Origin: Panicum virgatum
Taxonomy: Eukaryota; Streptophyta; Magnoliopsida; Poales; Poaceae
Assembly (NCBI RefSeq): GCF_016808335.1
Contig: NC_053139.1
Location: 38,436,464 to 38,500,463 of the forward strand
DNA length: 64,000 nt
Reading direction: 5' to 3'
In this document: positions 12,642-24,649 of the stretch, piece by piece
Position numbering within the stretch: position 1 is the first letter of the stretch
Layout: every line of letters starts with the position of its first letter
Position numbers and translations under genes: made by a program
Notes under the pieces: model-generated
Database searches by the model: none
Seen by the model: only the letters and a program-made list of their open reading frames with translations
Told to the model about the DNA's origin: nothing

Positions 12642-14140
12642 GCCCTTGAAGTTTTGCTGTTTGGCCATCTCGCCGCACATGCGCGCCGCAAACAAAGAGA
12701 CGAGGAGGATACCGCGTACTAGGTGTGGTAGGTGGTGTTGATCTTGCTCATGTCGTGTCTAGGGCTTTAAGCTAATGGCGACGTTTTGGGTTCTGGTGTT
12801 GGATATTCGCTTTCGGTCTACTAGGTTGCTCATGGTTACGATAAGGATCGATTTCATGTTTAAAAAAAAGGTTACGATAAGGATGTTGTCCATGAATGGA
12901 GGGGGAAGCGATATCACCACTAATACGATGCATGCACGACGAACGGTTAGTGCATACGACGGCGAACGGTTAGTCCTTGAGACATCAGGAAGAAATTGCC
13001 CCGTCCCATTCCTGATTTCATGAAACTTTAGTTGCAGGCCGGAACTCAAAGGTGTCTGGGGGAGGTGGAGCTCGCCACCGTGCGGGAGGAGAAACATCGG
13101 GAAGGAGAAAGCAATATTAGGATTGAAAAACGGGTTCATCGGTTATCTTCAATCAAATGAATGTGTACCGTATAGAATGAGCTCGAACTGAATTGCAAGT
13201 ATCACACTAAAGATCAAGTGCGTCGGAACTTTCACTTCTCATGCCTTCGTATATTGTTGAAGACAGTAGAGGTGAAAAAATGAAAAAAAAAATCAATGTA
13301 CCGGGCCGAACTCACATGGCCCAACGAGGGCAAGATTTTGATTCCATTGGACTTGGACCATCTCGTGAAACTAAGGAGGCAGCATATAAGAGCAGTGCGA
13401 GCACACATCCGATAGCACTAGTCAAAGACTCAAAGGCAGAGAACTACTAGAGATCAACGTGGGAGAAGGGGAATACTAGAGATCAACGTTGGAGAAGGGG
13501 AAACATCGTTGACGCAAAGCGCACGCTGCTGTCCTTCGGCAATGCCACGGGAGGTGCGCGAAAATCCCCGGAATTCTGAGGACCGAAACGATGAGTTCCT
13601 GGTCCACTGGCGCCACGAGGAGGTGGCTACAGCAAAAAAATTTTTGCGTTGGCTACTACAACAGCAAAACGTTACGGCCTACGGGGACGCACGCGGCCGT
13701 CCCGGAGCAGAACTCGCAGGTCGGATACGTCATCCGGCCCGGGCCCCACGTCGAAAGCGAGAATGATTCGGCACCCACCCGCCGCCAGCGGCCAGTCCAC
13801 TTCACATCGGGCAGGCAGGAGCAGCCGAGGAGGAGGGCAATCCGCAACCGTACTGCCACCTACCGCGACGGCGCGCCGCCGGTGCCACGTCGAGCCGAGC
13901 TCGAGGCCGTGCGCCGCCCCGCCCCGTCCCGGCCGGCCGGCCGTCGTGGTTGCGGTGGAGGTGCGGGTGCGGGTGCGGGTGCGAACTTCTTGTGTGGGCG
14001 TGGAAACCTCCCCACGCGCTGCCCGTAATGCCCTCGGCGTGTGGGTGTGGCATGCAGGATCTGGCGAGGAGCCAGGGTAGCCTCGTCATTAATTCCGGCG
14101 CGCAGCACTTGTATTGCGTCCGGCGCGCCTGTACTGATCA
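12642..14140. other. Intergenic DNA, no gene supported; GC-rich block and small tandem repeat
   Basis: About 1.5 kb without a recognisable gene. At 13445-13502 a 29-base unit (TACTAGAGATCAACGT...) is repeated twice. At 13625-13650 there is a scrap resembling the end of the Tourist-like MITE (AAAAATTTTTGCGTTGG). From about 13680 to 14050 the DNA is GC-rich with a short GCGGGT run near 13965, and could be a promoter or leader of the transcript remnant at 14.7-15.7 kb. Confidence 0.4.
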
Positions 14141-14269
14141 GCCTGTGTTCACCTGCATCCGGCCAACAATATTTTTCTCTCACACCAAATCAGTATTAGT
14201 CAACAAACATTATTTTTCTCTCGCATCCAATCAACACGAGCCACCAGTCATAGCTAGCCGAACACAGCC
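14141..14269. mobile_element. Small MITE with GCCTGTGTTC ends
   Basis: 129 bp bounded by GCCTGTGTTC and GAACACAGCC, an inverted repeat with one mismatch. The inside has two related TTTTTCTCTC blocks and CCAATCA-type motifs. No clear target duplication, so the superfamily is left open. Confidence 0.5.
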
Positions 14270-14443
14270 TGGCTTCCCTCGGCTGCCGGCACATCGTCCG
14301 GCTCGTGTCTGCCGTTTGGCCTGGAGTAATCACTGCTGGAAACTGAAATATTTCTGTGTGCCGAGAATTTTTTTTATGGTACCATGAAGCCTCACATGGA
14401 AATTTCCTTGTGTGCTTTCATACTGAGATCGAAAGGATTCAAT

Positions 14444-14540
14444 CACTCCGTTCGGCTAACTGCGGCTGGTGGCCGGTGCTGGTTTTTTTGAGAGAAAACT
14501 ACTGTTGGATGGCTGGTGGAGCAGCCAACAGAACAGAGTG
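14444..14540. mobile_element. Short MITE with CACTC-GTTC ends
   Basis: 97 bp from CACTCCGTTCGGCT to a right end whose complement reads CACTCTGTTCTGTT. The inside contains GGCTGGTGG and a TTTGAGAGAAAACTACTGTTGG stretch, typical of a small grass MITE family; a related copy is at 57571-57716. Confidence 0.5.
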
Positions 14541-14705
14541 AATAGGAAATCTGAAAATATGAAGAATGGTCATTTTCTGACGCTTAATCTAGCAGTTTTT
14601 TTCCATCTCCTCTCCTAAAAGCACGGCATTTTCTATAGCTAATTGGTACTGATATGACTTAATTTTCTGTAGCTTCTTATTATTTTTCTTTCTTTTCTAG
14701 ATCTG

Positions 14706-15663
14706 GCTGGCCTGTGTGAAGCTGTTGTCTAGCCAACACATGAGATGTGATCAGGTAGTATTGTGCATAGTAGTAACTTCTGTATATTGGCTTTTATTTC
14801 ACCACAGCAAAGTTATTGAACTGATATTTCTTCCCCGTGCTAATTTCAGTTGTGACGGCGTAAAAGGAAATGGAGCAGCTGCTGGGCAAAGATGGAGAAT
14901 CTGATTTAGAAAGAGCCTTTAGTTCTTTTTCGTCAGCTTTAATATGAATGAGAATGCAGGTAGACAAGTACTTTTAACCTTTATTAAGATGCCATGCCTT
15001 AATTTCTTTCTTATTTATGTGCATGTGAGATTGCCAGTTTACTATTTTGCACACTGACTTGTGTGTGCACTACTGTAACACATGAAATTGCTAAGCTTCT
15101 TAAACCAACTCAGATTTAGTCAATAAAAAATATTGTCAGTTTCTGGTTTTGTATAGATGAGCATCACTACAACTGATAGTGAATTATTTGCGTGGTACAG
15201 GTTTAATTGCTCGTGTACCGAGGATTTGTGTTGCCGTCAACCAAATGCTTACACACAAGGAGGCTTGAATTGTCCTTGTTGTTCAAGGTAAATTTTCTTT
15301 TGTGGTATATTTATGAATGTGCTCTGTCTATTAAATATTCATATATTGTGATTATTGTTCTTATTTGTTTTGTTGTAATAATGGGTTGTCTGTTTATAGT
15401 ATTTTTGAAACCATATATATGTTCATCTTTACATTGATTATAAACCATCAGTTCAGATTTGTTATCTTGGTATGCATGTGTCTTCTGTTCTAGAATGATA
15501 GGACAAGCTAATGTTTGAAAGATGTGTTGAGATAGCTTAAGAAGCTAAGATGCATTTTTCTGATTTCAAACACAGATACTCGGAAAACAGATGAGGAAAT
15601 GGATGGTGATGGAGAAAACATTGGCAGCAACAAAGGTGGATCAATCGTAGATGAGTCTTCTTG
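14706..15663 (+). pseudogene. Exon-like remnants of an unrecognised host transcript
   Basis: Three short stretches look like exons between splice-type signals. 14701-14753 follows TTTCTAG and ends before GTAGTA. 14868-14957 includes EMEQLLGKDGESDLERAF and then a TGA, ending before GTAGAC. 15202-15287 follows GGTACAG and ends before GTAAAT. A fourth, 15582-15663, follows ACACAG and can read TRKTDEEMDGDGENIG to a stop. No single frame joins them without stops and no family was recognised. They may be a pseudogene, a 3' UTR or a non-coding RNA. The CACTA element starts 86 bp downstream and the last part is duplicated at 45541 onwards. Confidence 0.3.
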
Positions 15664-16023
15664 AATGAACATTATGGTTAGCATGGCTGCTAGTACAATA
15701 ATGCCGCTGCTAGTATGCTCATACTCGTACATAAACAAAAGTCGTTTACACTAGTAGAAAACAAGTCATAGGTCCGCCTCAAAAGTACTAGTTTGAAGAA
15801 GACCGGAGTGGATGGAAGCCTAAGGAGATCTTTTAGCACCAGGTGATAACACCACCCTGTGCCAAAAGCTAGACATAGGTACTAATCCTTTAGTACCGGG
15901 TAATAACACCACCCGATATCTTTGTCTAGCCTTTGGTACTGGGTGGTGTAACCACCCAGTACCTAGAGGTGCTCCACGGGTTACTTCAAAAGAAAATATC
16001 TCTTTCTCAACCACAACTGTTGT

Positions 16024-16075
16024 GTAGGTGAGATGGTAAAGGAGCTACCCATGAGGCAAGAGGTCGTGGGTTTGA
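16024..16075 (+). other. tRNA-like A-box/B-box stretch inside the CACTA arm
   Basis: TAGGTGAGATGG and, 30 bases on, GGGTTTGAATCCT resemble the internal promoter boxes of a tRNA. A related GGGTTCGAATCCTAG lies in the right CACTA arm near 47540. No tRNA cloverleaf could be completed, so it is read as a tRNA-derived fragment. Confidence 0.35.
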
Positions 16076-16164
16076 ATCCTAACCATGGCACGCGCGCCTC
16101 TTCCCAGGTTTCATATATTTTGACCAACAATACTTTGGGACCGGGTGAAACCTTCACCCGGTAC

Positions 16165-17525
16165 TGTCGGCGTCCTGACCCGGCGGTCCGGACCCAACTA
16201 GTGATGATGCTGCGTGTTCCTCGTCCCAGATGTTGATGCAAGAGGCAACACAGTAACGCACGGGTTTATCCTGGTTCTGGCCGTGGGGCCGTACGTCCAG
16301 CAAAGGGGTGTGCAAGAGCACTGTACTGTCTTGCACCGGGGGTGCCTGTAGTAGGGGGTACAAGCGAGGCGAGAGAGGGAGGGAAGCTCCCAAGTCTCTG
16401 CTAGAGGAGGAGTTGATTGAGACGAGTGCCAATATCGGGGCTCAGAAGAGCGTTTGGGCTCTATGAGCAGTGCTGAGTGTTGTTTTCTACCGGATGGACC
16501 GACCCCCAAGACAAGGCCCGCCTCCTCCTTTTATAGACACAAGGAGGGGCGGTGTACATGCACAGGAGATCGTGGAAGTCGTCGTCTTCTCCCCGAATCG
16601 TGGGGGTGCAGTGGTCGAGCACTGTGGAAAGTATACTGTGGGGTATGGCGTCTGGCGTGGCAGTAGTCCTGGGCGTCGTCCTTGGCCTTGCGGAGATCGC
16701 ACCGACATCCTTGTAGCTCCAGTGGGCGGCGTGGTCGTTGCTGTAGAGGGTACCGTCCTCCAGGCGTGGCATGGCGTGGCGACGTTCCGAGGGTCCTGCA
16801 GGCCAGGGTCTTGTACTGGTCAAGGCCGGAGCCGCTTTCGAGGGTCGTGCCCATGCCGTTCGAGGGCTCCGCGGAGGGGAAAGTTTGAAGGAGGTATGGG
16901 GAGTTGGCAGCACAGTGGCTGGAGCAGTGCCGAGCACGTCTTGCTCTGCATCGCAGGTTCCCACAGTATCGCCACAGTGTCCAGAATGGCGGAGCAGTGA
17001 CCGGAGTTGGCGGACAGGACTCCGGTCACAACCACTGTGGGGAATGGCAGCCTGACGCCATCTGACCCAGGCGATGTGGAGGAGTGGTTGGCATTTAATG
17101 CCTCCGTACGGCGGGCGGGTGAGCGGAAGGGCCGTTTGTCCTTCCTGTCGAGGGGTGGCCTCGAGCGAGGCAGAGTCAATCTGCTCTCTCGAGGGTAGGG
17201 TCGCTACCCTCGAGCGAGGCGGAGACGCTCTGCTCCCCCGAGGGTAGGGTCGATACCCTCGAGCAAGGCGGAGACGCGGGGCGCGGTCGAGGGCCTCGAT
17301 GGGGAGTCCTCGAGCAAGGCGGAGATTGCCCCGCGGGTTCAAGGGGGTGCAGATGGGCCGTACTGTGTATGTGGACTGCATATTGGGCTTTTTTGAGTCC
17401 TTTCCTTTCTTCCAGATTGGAAGCAGGCTGTAGTCCTTCGTGGGCCCGGTTGCCTAACATGTGTTTGCATTTTTAGGGCGATTTTAGTCCCCTGATTAGG
17501 GTACCCCTAATCATGGTACCCGACA
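16165..17525 (-). repeat. LTR 1 of the Tat-lineage gypsy element (its 3' LTR)
   Basis: 1361 bp starting TGTCGGCGTCC and ending GGTACCCGACA, so the ends are inverted. GGTAC (16160-16164) precedes it. Directly inside, the plus strand reads GTAGCCCCCGAGCC, i.e. a G-rich polypurine tract on the minus strand, which identifies this as the 3' LTR of a minus-strand element. It includes a 200 bp repeat block (about 17140-17345) absent from LTR 3. Confidence 0.8.
17140..17345. repeat. CTCGAG-rich tandem repeats within LTR 1
   Basis: Four to five imperfect units built on CCCTCGAGCGAGGCGGAGAC and AGGGTAGGGTCG. LTR 3 lacks this block: its sequence passes straight from GCGGAAGGGCCG to TACTGTGTATG. Confidence 0.75.
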
Positions 17526-20366
17526 GTAGCCCCCGAGCCTTTGGTCGAGTCAGGGGATTCGGCCAAAGGGTATTTGGCAATTTTCTCCTTGTCGCGTTCC
17601 CGCCGGGCGCGTCCAGTCACTTGCCTGGTGGACATGACAACTCGTCGGTCGGGGTAGTGCGCCTGTAGAAAAAGTACTCCGAGGCGCGCGCCCCTTCTTG
17701 TCTTGTTTTGGTGATGAGACGCGTCAGCGTGCTGAGCAGGCCAGGGTTATGATGGTGCCTGTTGCTCTGCAGCCGGTGCTAATGCCGCGCTGTCCCGCGT
17801 TCAGGGCCTCAGCCCTGCTTTTCGTGGTTGCCTTGCGATGCACCGTTCGAGGGCAGTCGGCCAGCGCAAATGCTGCGCTGCTCAGCGTCCATGGGCTCGG
17901 CTTTGCCGTGTCTGGTCACATCTCGGCACGGTAACCGAGGGCATCTTTCGCTCGTGGGGTGCCCCACCATCACGGGTGGTCCAAGCCTCCCCCCTGCGAC
18001 AGGCTTAAGGCTTGGCACCCGACACAGCTATGAATAGGGGACATCGGACTCCTTTTCCTCTCCAACTTCCCTGCTCTTACTTCTAGCTTCGCCTAAGTCT
18101 CGTAATGTGTCCCTTTGCCTTTCACGGCCGTCCCCTGGATGGGGTGGCCTGGCTTCTTTAGGCTTTGATGCTAGAAGAATGCTTGCGAGCGGCGGGGGAA
18201 AACTGGAGAGGGTGTGCTCACCGTCCCTCGGCTTCAGTGGGATTAGCAGAAGAACATTGGGCCTGTGGGGCCCTGCTTCTGCGATGTCCCTCAGCCTGAA
18301 GGGTCGTTGAGACGCCTGACCATGGCGTCAGCGCTAGGTTTGGTGGCCGTTCTTTGCATCGTCCCTCTTGGCGACAATGTCGCTCTCGGGGAGGTGGTGC
18401 AGAGGGTGCTGTCCGCCAGCTTGGCCCCCCGCAAGGTCTTCGGTGGAGGAGACGCTAGAAGAAATCTTGCGAGAAGGGCATCCCTTCGGACCCGTGCGGT
18501 CTTGGGGCTGCTCCTCGCAATCCCGAGCAGCTTGGTCGTAATGTCGGCCAAGGACTCGGTGCTCTTCATCGGCGCTCGCTCCTCCCTAAGACAGGGAAAA
18601 TTGCCACGTAGGTGGCAATGCGTTTGTACTTTTCGATGGCTTCGAGCCAGTAACCCTTTGTAATCTTTGTTTGTAAAGAGCAATGGTGTCTCCTTCTTCT
18701 TCGCGGAGAGGATGACCGAGGGTGTAAAGGTGAGCATCAGCCCTGTAGAGGCTTAACCCTCCGAGGGTGTGACTCGGGAACTGACCGCGGTAGTCTTGGT
18801 TTGCCCGGCGGGGGCACAATAGTGCTCTGGGGAGCATTGTTGGAGGAGCCTGATCTAGGGTCAAGGTTTGTCGCTGGAGAAGCAGTGAGGTGGCCACTCC
18901 GAGTTGCCCATGCAGATCATAGTCGCCTCGAGCACCATGGTGCCGCCGCTGGGCACGTCGACGCCGTGCTGCTGAGGGCGTTCGAGCAGGCCTGTAGAGG
19001 TTTTCGATCCTCGAATGTGTGAAGTTTCCTCCGTGGGGGCGCATCAGTGCACCCACGGGTGTAGCCCCCGAGGCCTTGGAGGAGTGTTTGCACTCGTCCA
19101 AGGGCTATAGACGTCGCCCTGCATGGTTGCTTTACTGGGGAGGCTGCTCAGCTTCCTTTCCAGCCGGCATCGACATTCCATTCAGCTGGCCTCGGTGTTT
19201 TTCGTGCTGGCGTAGTGACTCGGGGTCCTGTTGAACCATCTGGCGGGCGTGCGTTAAGAGTGGGGGTTTTGGCTAAACACGTGGAGCTTCACAATCGACG
19301 GTTGTCGATCCATTCGAGGGTGCGGCCTGAGCCGCGGTGTGCGAGGAGCCCCCGAGCCCTGGCCCTCGTGAAGACGTTCAGGGGACCCTCGTCTTTTATT
19401 ACGATCCTCGTCGCCCTTCCGTAGGGAGGAGGGGTGAAGCGCACCATGCTACCCATGCCCGGGCCGCGAGCTATGGCTGCTTCAGTGAGCTGTTATCAGG
19501 TGGTTCAAGTGGACGTCCGTGCCCCATTCTATAAGGGTCGGCTCGTAGTCCGTGGACACGTCACATAAAGCGCTCGCAAAGGTTCGCTAGGCGGGGCTCG
19601 GAACCGTTCGATAGGGTCTGAGGGCTCGATGCTCTCCCTCGATGGGATCCCCCTGCTAGGCACCCTCGACCGGCCTTGAACACTATGTAGGATGTCTCGA
19701 ACTCCGCGTTCGAGGGTAGTTTGTACGACACATCCATGCAGTCCCTGACTCTGGTGATCTGGGGTGCCTGTCGAACCCTCGACGGGCCAGGCTTCGAACC
19801 CCTGATCAGTAAGGCCTCAAAATTGATTTCCTTCGACGGTAAGGAATCCCCGGGGGGACTATTCCGTAACAGTTCGCTATACGACGCGGAGTCACTGGTT
19901 GCGTGCGCCAGTCTCCCACTAGTCGTGGGCTATGTGGCCAAGTACGCGTAGCGCGTTGCGGGGCGCGCCTTTTCAGGCGGCTGCCTCGGGTAGGCGAAGA
20001 GGCGTGGGCGGCGGCTGACGGATCGAACAGTGCTATAGTCGCGCCGCACCCGTCGGTTATCGCGCCATAATTATCGCCGAGTGCATGCGTGGGAGACTCC
20101 ACGGTCATGGGGCCCAGCTATCGGTGACAGCAAAATCTACCGCATTCGGGCTGCGGCGGCGAATCCGCCCGTCTTGATGGATAAAAGTGGGAAAGGGGGA
20201 TTGTTTGGGCTCACCTGGCCACTTTGCCTTCATCTCCCCTGCCTTCTCCGCTTCCCCTGCATCTTGAGCCCAGAGCCGAGAGTGAGAGGAGGAAGAAGGA
20301 GAGAGCGAGAGCGCACCCTAGCCATCGTGGATCTTGCTTCCTCGCGTCCCCCGGCAGTTCGGAGCG
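17526..20366. other. Non-coding 3' region of the Tat element and probable leader of the antisense gene
   Basis: 2.8 kb between the 3' LTR and the antisense gene. Rich in CGAGGG/CCTCGA motifs, with many short open frames on both strands but none with family resemblance. Near its right end (about 20175-20366) it looks like a promoter and leader for the plus-strand gene: GGATAAAAGTGG resembles a TATA region, then a CT-rich stretch and a GAGAGGAGGAAGAAGGAGAG leader before the ATG at 20367. Confidence 0.45.
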
Positions 20367-23300
20367 ATGTCAAATGTCCAGGAGCCGTTGTCGTGGGGGA
20401 GGTCCACTGCCACCGCGGCGGTCTTGGAGCAGCTGGTCACCGACAGGCTGCTGCCAGTGAACATTAACTCGGAGCGTCCGGTGTGGATTCCCCCGCGGCC
20501 GGAGGAGACCGAGCCGAATCTCCCCCAGCGCTACGTCGTGAGCCTCGTGCGGCTCCATGAGCGGTGATTCGGCGTCCCCATTGGCAGATTCATGCGGGCG
20601 CTGTGCGAATACTATGGAGTGGAGCTGCACAACTTCAGCCCCAACTCCATCTCGCAGGCGGCGATCTTTGTCAACGTCTGCGAGGGGTATTTGAGAATCG
20701 AGGCGCACTGGGATCTATGGATCCATTTGTTCCATGGCGAGCTCTACATCGAGAACGTGCGGGGCCAGCCGAAGAGGTTCGCCCGCGCCGGCGGAATGAT
20801 GCTCCACTTGCGCCCATCCCGGAAGAATTTGTACATCCCCAACATGATGACGACGAACAACGCCGGGTGGACCTGAGGGTGGTTTTACCTACGCTACTTC
20901 GGCATCCGGCTCCCGGCGTTCACCAACAAGGTGCTCTGGGAGAGGCCAGAGAAGTGGGACTGGGGGGTATCGCCCCCACCGCATCAGGCCAGACTTGAGG
21001 TGCTCACCAACGCGTTGCGGCATCTGGCGAGGAAGGGGTTGACGGCGGCGGCCATCAACGCAAACTTTCATCGGAGAGGGTGATTCCTCTCACGGAGAGG
21101 AGCCTGCCAATTTTCGACCTCACCCCCGAGGCCCCGAGCGAGGGCTTGAGGACGTCGTATGTGCTGCTCCCCCATGACGTCGCTGCCCGGAGGGCAAAGA
21201 ATGCGGTGGCGGAGTTCCCCGATAACCCAAACGATCTCTGGGAGATCAAGATGCGCCTCAAGATGGGGTACCTTTCTGTGGTGAGTTCAAGCTTCAATTC
21301 ATTGTCGATTTGTGCTACTCCTCTCCCCACTCCTTGATCCTGACTTGGTTGCTTTTGCAGAGGGTGAGCCACAAGGGCTACACCTCGAAGCCTTCAGTCC
21401 CGGAGGAACGCGAAGTCAACCGCCTGCATGGAGAGGCGATGAAGAAGCAGAAGGATGTGGCGGAGGCAGCCGCCGCCAGGAAGAAGAAGAGGAAGGAACA
21501 GCATGAGAAGGAGTGCAAGATTGCACACGCGGAGGGAAAGCCGCGGCCCGCCACGCCCGAGTCCACCGAGGAGGAGGAGGATTCCTCGGACATCGAGCTC
21601 AACTTCTCGGACGACGACGAGGGGGCGACAGGCGCGGGTTTCCCGCCGGTCTATCGAGGGGCTGGCGACGGGGATGTGCCAGTGACACTGGGTGAGGCGA
21701 GGCTCACATCAGGTTCGTTGGTGGATCCACCCCTCACGAGGACAGAGCGGAGGTCACCTGCGCCGGCGGCGGGACGAAGGCCGCCCACGCCGGCAGCGGG
21801 CAGGAGATCGTCCACACCCGTGACGGGGCAGAGGTCGCCCCCGCTGGCGACGGGTAGGAGGACACCCGCGCCCGCGGTGTCGACGGGTGGTGGCGGGTCC
21901 GTGGCGAGTGCAGAGACGTCCGCGCAGATGGCCTCGAGGCGCCAGACCGACCCGAGGGTGGCGCCCTCGGGCCAGTCTTTGGGAGGCGTCAGCATGCCGC
22001 GGGCCTGGAGGAGCGGCTCGGGCAAGCGCAGCATGAGCGCCCGGTCAGGGTAAGTGATCTTGATTTTATCCTTCGCATTTGTTTAATCGACCCCCCAATC
22101 CTACTAACTCCAGTATTTCTTCTCTGACTACCCAGCTCTGAGGCTTTCGCTAGGGATGCGGCCTAGCTTGTGCCGACCAAGGCCCTCAAGACCGGGGTGC
22201 GCGCAACGCCGCACACGGCGCCGCAGCCCCTGCTCATAGTGGACATTGTGGCGGAGGCCGCGAAGCTCCAGGAGGCGATGGCTCGAGGGGCTCAGAAGGC
22301 CCAACAGGCTCGAGCACCGTAGAGTGGGGGCGACGCCGGCCAGAGCGGAGTTGTAACAGCCGCTGAGGCGGACGCCGAGGAGGAGGTCGGCCGGGGCGGC
22401 GCAAATGATGCCACCCGGCCGAACGTCGAAATCGAGGCCGGTCGGGGTGACGCGGATAGAGCCCCCCAGCCGGTCGCAGGGGGAGAAACTGGTGGGGGCG
22501 TGCAGGAGCGTCCCGCCAGCCAAATAGAGGTGGAGACCCTCGTCCTCGAGCCCCCGAGGGCTGGGGTCGAGGGTGTCACGGAGGAGGAGTCGGCACCAAG
22601 GGCGCCGGCAATGGAGGAAACCTGCATACCGGAGCCTGCAAGGGCCGGGGACGAGGGTGTTGTTGTAGCGGCGACGACGCAAACGGCGCCGGAGAGCATG
22701 GTGCCGGTGGTGCAGCTGCTGGACAGCAGCGAGGAGTTCGGGGACTCGAGGGACATCGACCCTGCCGCTGCGACCCGCGCCGCCGACCGGATTGCTGAGT
22801 TCACGTCGGCCTCCGAGGAGGTACTTAGCGCGGGGACATCCGAGGGGCCCCGTCATGGGGCGATTATCCAGTCCGGGGTCCCCTTGGAATTTCTCCGCAG
22901 CGAGCAGGAGGTGGAAGTCGTCTGGAAGGCGCAGTTTGAGGTCGGCTCTAAGATTCAGGACCACCTCGACCGCACCTTGGAGCTCCATGGAACGATGGAT
23001 TTCCAGATCAGCAACGTAAGCGTCTTTCCCTGGGAATTGCTTGTGTTCGGTTTTGATTTCGCGTACTTTACTCACGCTCTTCCACTTGCAGTGGCTGAAG
23101 GACATTTCACGCAAAAAGAGCGTCGAGCTGATCTGGTTGTACTCCCAAATGCACTGGCTTGGTCAGCACAACGCCGACTTGGTGCTTCGAAACATCGACT
23201 CCAACACCAAGATGACAAATATGGGGGCGCGCCAGCGGGCTCGAGAGGGTCGCGGCGGAGCAGAAGACTCAGGAAGCCGAGGCGCAGACTGCCGAGCTGC

Positions 23301-24024
23301 AGCGGGTTAGGACAGCGCTCGAGCAGAAGTAGGCCGAGCTCCAGCGCAAGAAGGCCGAGCTCCAAGGAGGCCGAGCTCCAGCGCGAAAAAGTGACCGTCG
23401 CTACGCTGACCGGGATCCTCGAGGAGAAGAGCAAAGCCCTCGAGGAGAAGGAAACGGTAGTGCGTAACGCCTAGACCGCCCTCAAGGAGAAGGAGGACTC
23501 CCTGTCCGCGCACCAGGAAGCCGAACGGATCCAGCAGGAAGAGGCGCAAAGGTTAATCGCGGGTAAGTATTCGAGATTTCATTGTTGTTTTGATTCTAAT
23601 TTATCGCAGCTTATCTTGGTTCCTCTGATCAGAGCTGAGGCAGAAAGTGGCGGACGAGACTGCGGCGAAGGAGGCTGTCAACACCGCACTCATGGCGGCG
23701 TAGGCTGAATATGCTGACCTGGAGCGGACCGCTGTGAGCGTGTGCCAGGAGCTCGATGGGGACGGCGCCATGTCTGGTAGCTTGGTGATCAACCGCCTGC
23801 GAGCACTAGGTGGCCGGATCGCCGAGCACGCCAAGAGCACCTTCCGCCTTGGTGTCCTGCGAGCCCTCGCCGTGGCCTCGACGCACTACATCATTGACCT
23901 CCAGAGAGTGTCGTTGGGGTACGTGGTCCCAAACGATGCCAGCCCGGACACTGCATCGGCCATCATGAACGACGCCGACGCCACCGTCTTGGCCGGGAAG
24001 CTTGAAGCTGACATCCCCCCATAG
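20367..24024 (+). pseudogene. Antisense intron-containing gene of the Tat element (Transposase_28-type plus coiled coil), left copy, broken
   Basis: Exons about 20367-21280, 21361-22049, 22136-23015, 23092-23562 and 23633-24024, with GT-AG introns of 80, 86, 76 and 70 bp. The N-terminal part (RPVWIPPRPEETEPNLPQRYVV..., WDLWIHLFHGELYIENVRGQ, AGWT) resembles the 'putative gypsy type transposon' domain (Transposase_28) of grass elements. Next come a basic stretch (ARKKKRKEQHEKE), an acidic patch, and repeated GRRxPTPAA proline units. The C-terminal half is a long coiled coil with repeated KKAELQ/EKEE-like blocks, ending DADATVLAGKLEADIPP. Breaks: TGA at 20565 and 20874, a frame change near 21080, a TAG at about 22165 and more in exons 3-4. 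Its function is unknown. It runs opposite to gag-pol and ends tail-to-tail with it. Confidence 0.78.
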
Positions 24025-24649
24025 CCGAATTCGATGCTGTTGAAGACCCGCAAGGGGGGGCTGATAACCTATAGGAAGTTTGGGCCTCAGAGCCCATGTA
24101 AATAAGTTAGTACTTGTCGTAATAGTACTTGTGGATGTAAGAAATTGGTTATTGTAAATCGACAGTGTGGCCCATCAAGGCCTTGTGCATTCGAGCCCTC
24201 GTTTTCTTTACTCTATTTCCGTGTTCTCGTATGCGACTTAGGTAAACTTCTGCGCGGAATTTCTCGTTCATAAGCGACTTAGGCGTGGGGTGGTGAGGGG
24301 GGTGCCGTATCCCGGAGGCGTAGGTGGTCCTGCGACTCGGCCGGCCCCGTACCGTAGTTTCTTATGCCTTGCGTCCGTTTTTCCCAAGTATACGAGAAAC
24401 TTAGAAACGAGAATTTTTCGAAAAAATGTTGGCGATTTTTTTGTGATGTTCAGGGGTTCCCCCCGTAGTAGCCCCCGAGGGAGGCTTAGCTTTGCCTTGG
24501 GTAAAGCCAAGCGTACCTCAGTGTTCGTGCGCGTCCGAGCCCCCGACGGTCCGGAAGGTTCCCAAAAAATAAACAAGTAAATCATACTCCTTTATTATTT
24601 CGGGAAATCGTAAATACGAGTACAAACGATGTACAAATAGCTTGGAACT
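24025..24649. other. Convergent 3' ends of the antisense gene and of Tat pol
   Basis: No coding signal. The antisense gene (plus) stops at 24024 and Tat pol (minus) stops at 24650, so this 0.6 kb serves both 3' ends. On the minus strand an AATAATAAAGGAG motif near 24590 is a likely polyadenylation signal for pol. The region is repeated in the right-hand Tat-derived element (two copies between about 59.2 and 60.5 kb). Confidence 0.55.

Noticed and set aside
16461..17381. 306-residue minus-strand frame in LTR 1
   Set aside because: It lies wholly in an LTR and the homologous LTR 3 breaks it into pieces.
17700..20110. A protein gene between the 3' LTR and the antisense gene
   Set aside because: Only short frames under about 175 residues on both strands, no splice-linked reading or family motif; the region matches Tat non-coding 3' DNA.
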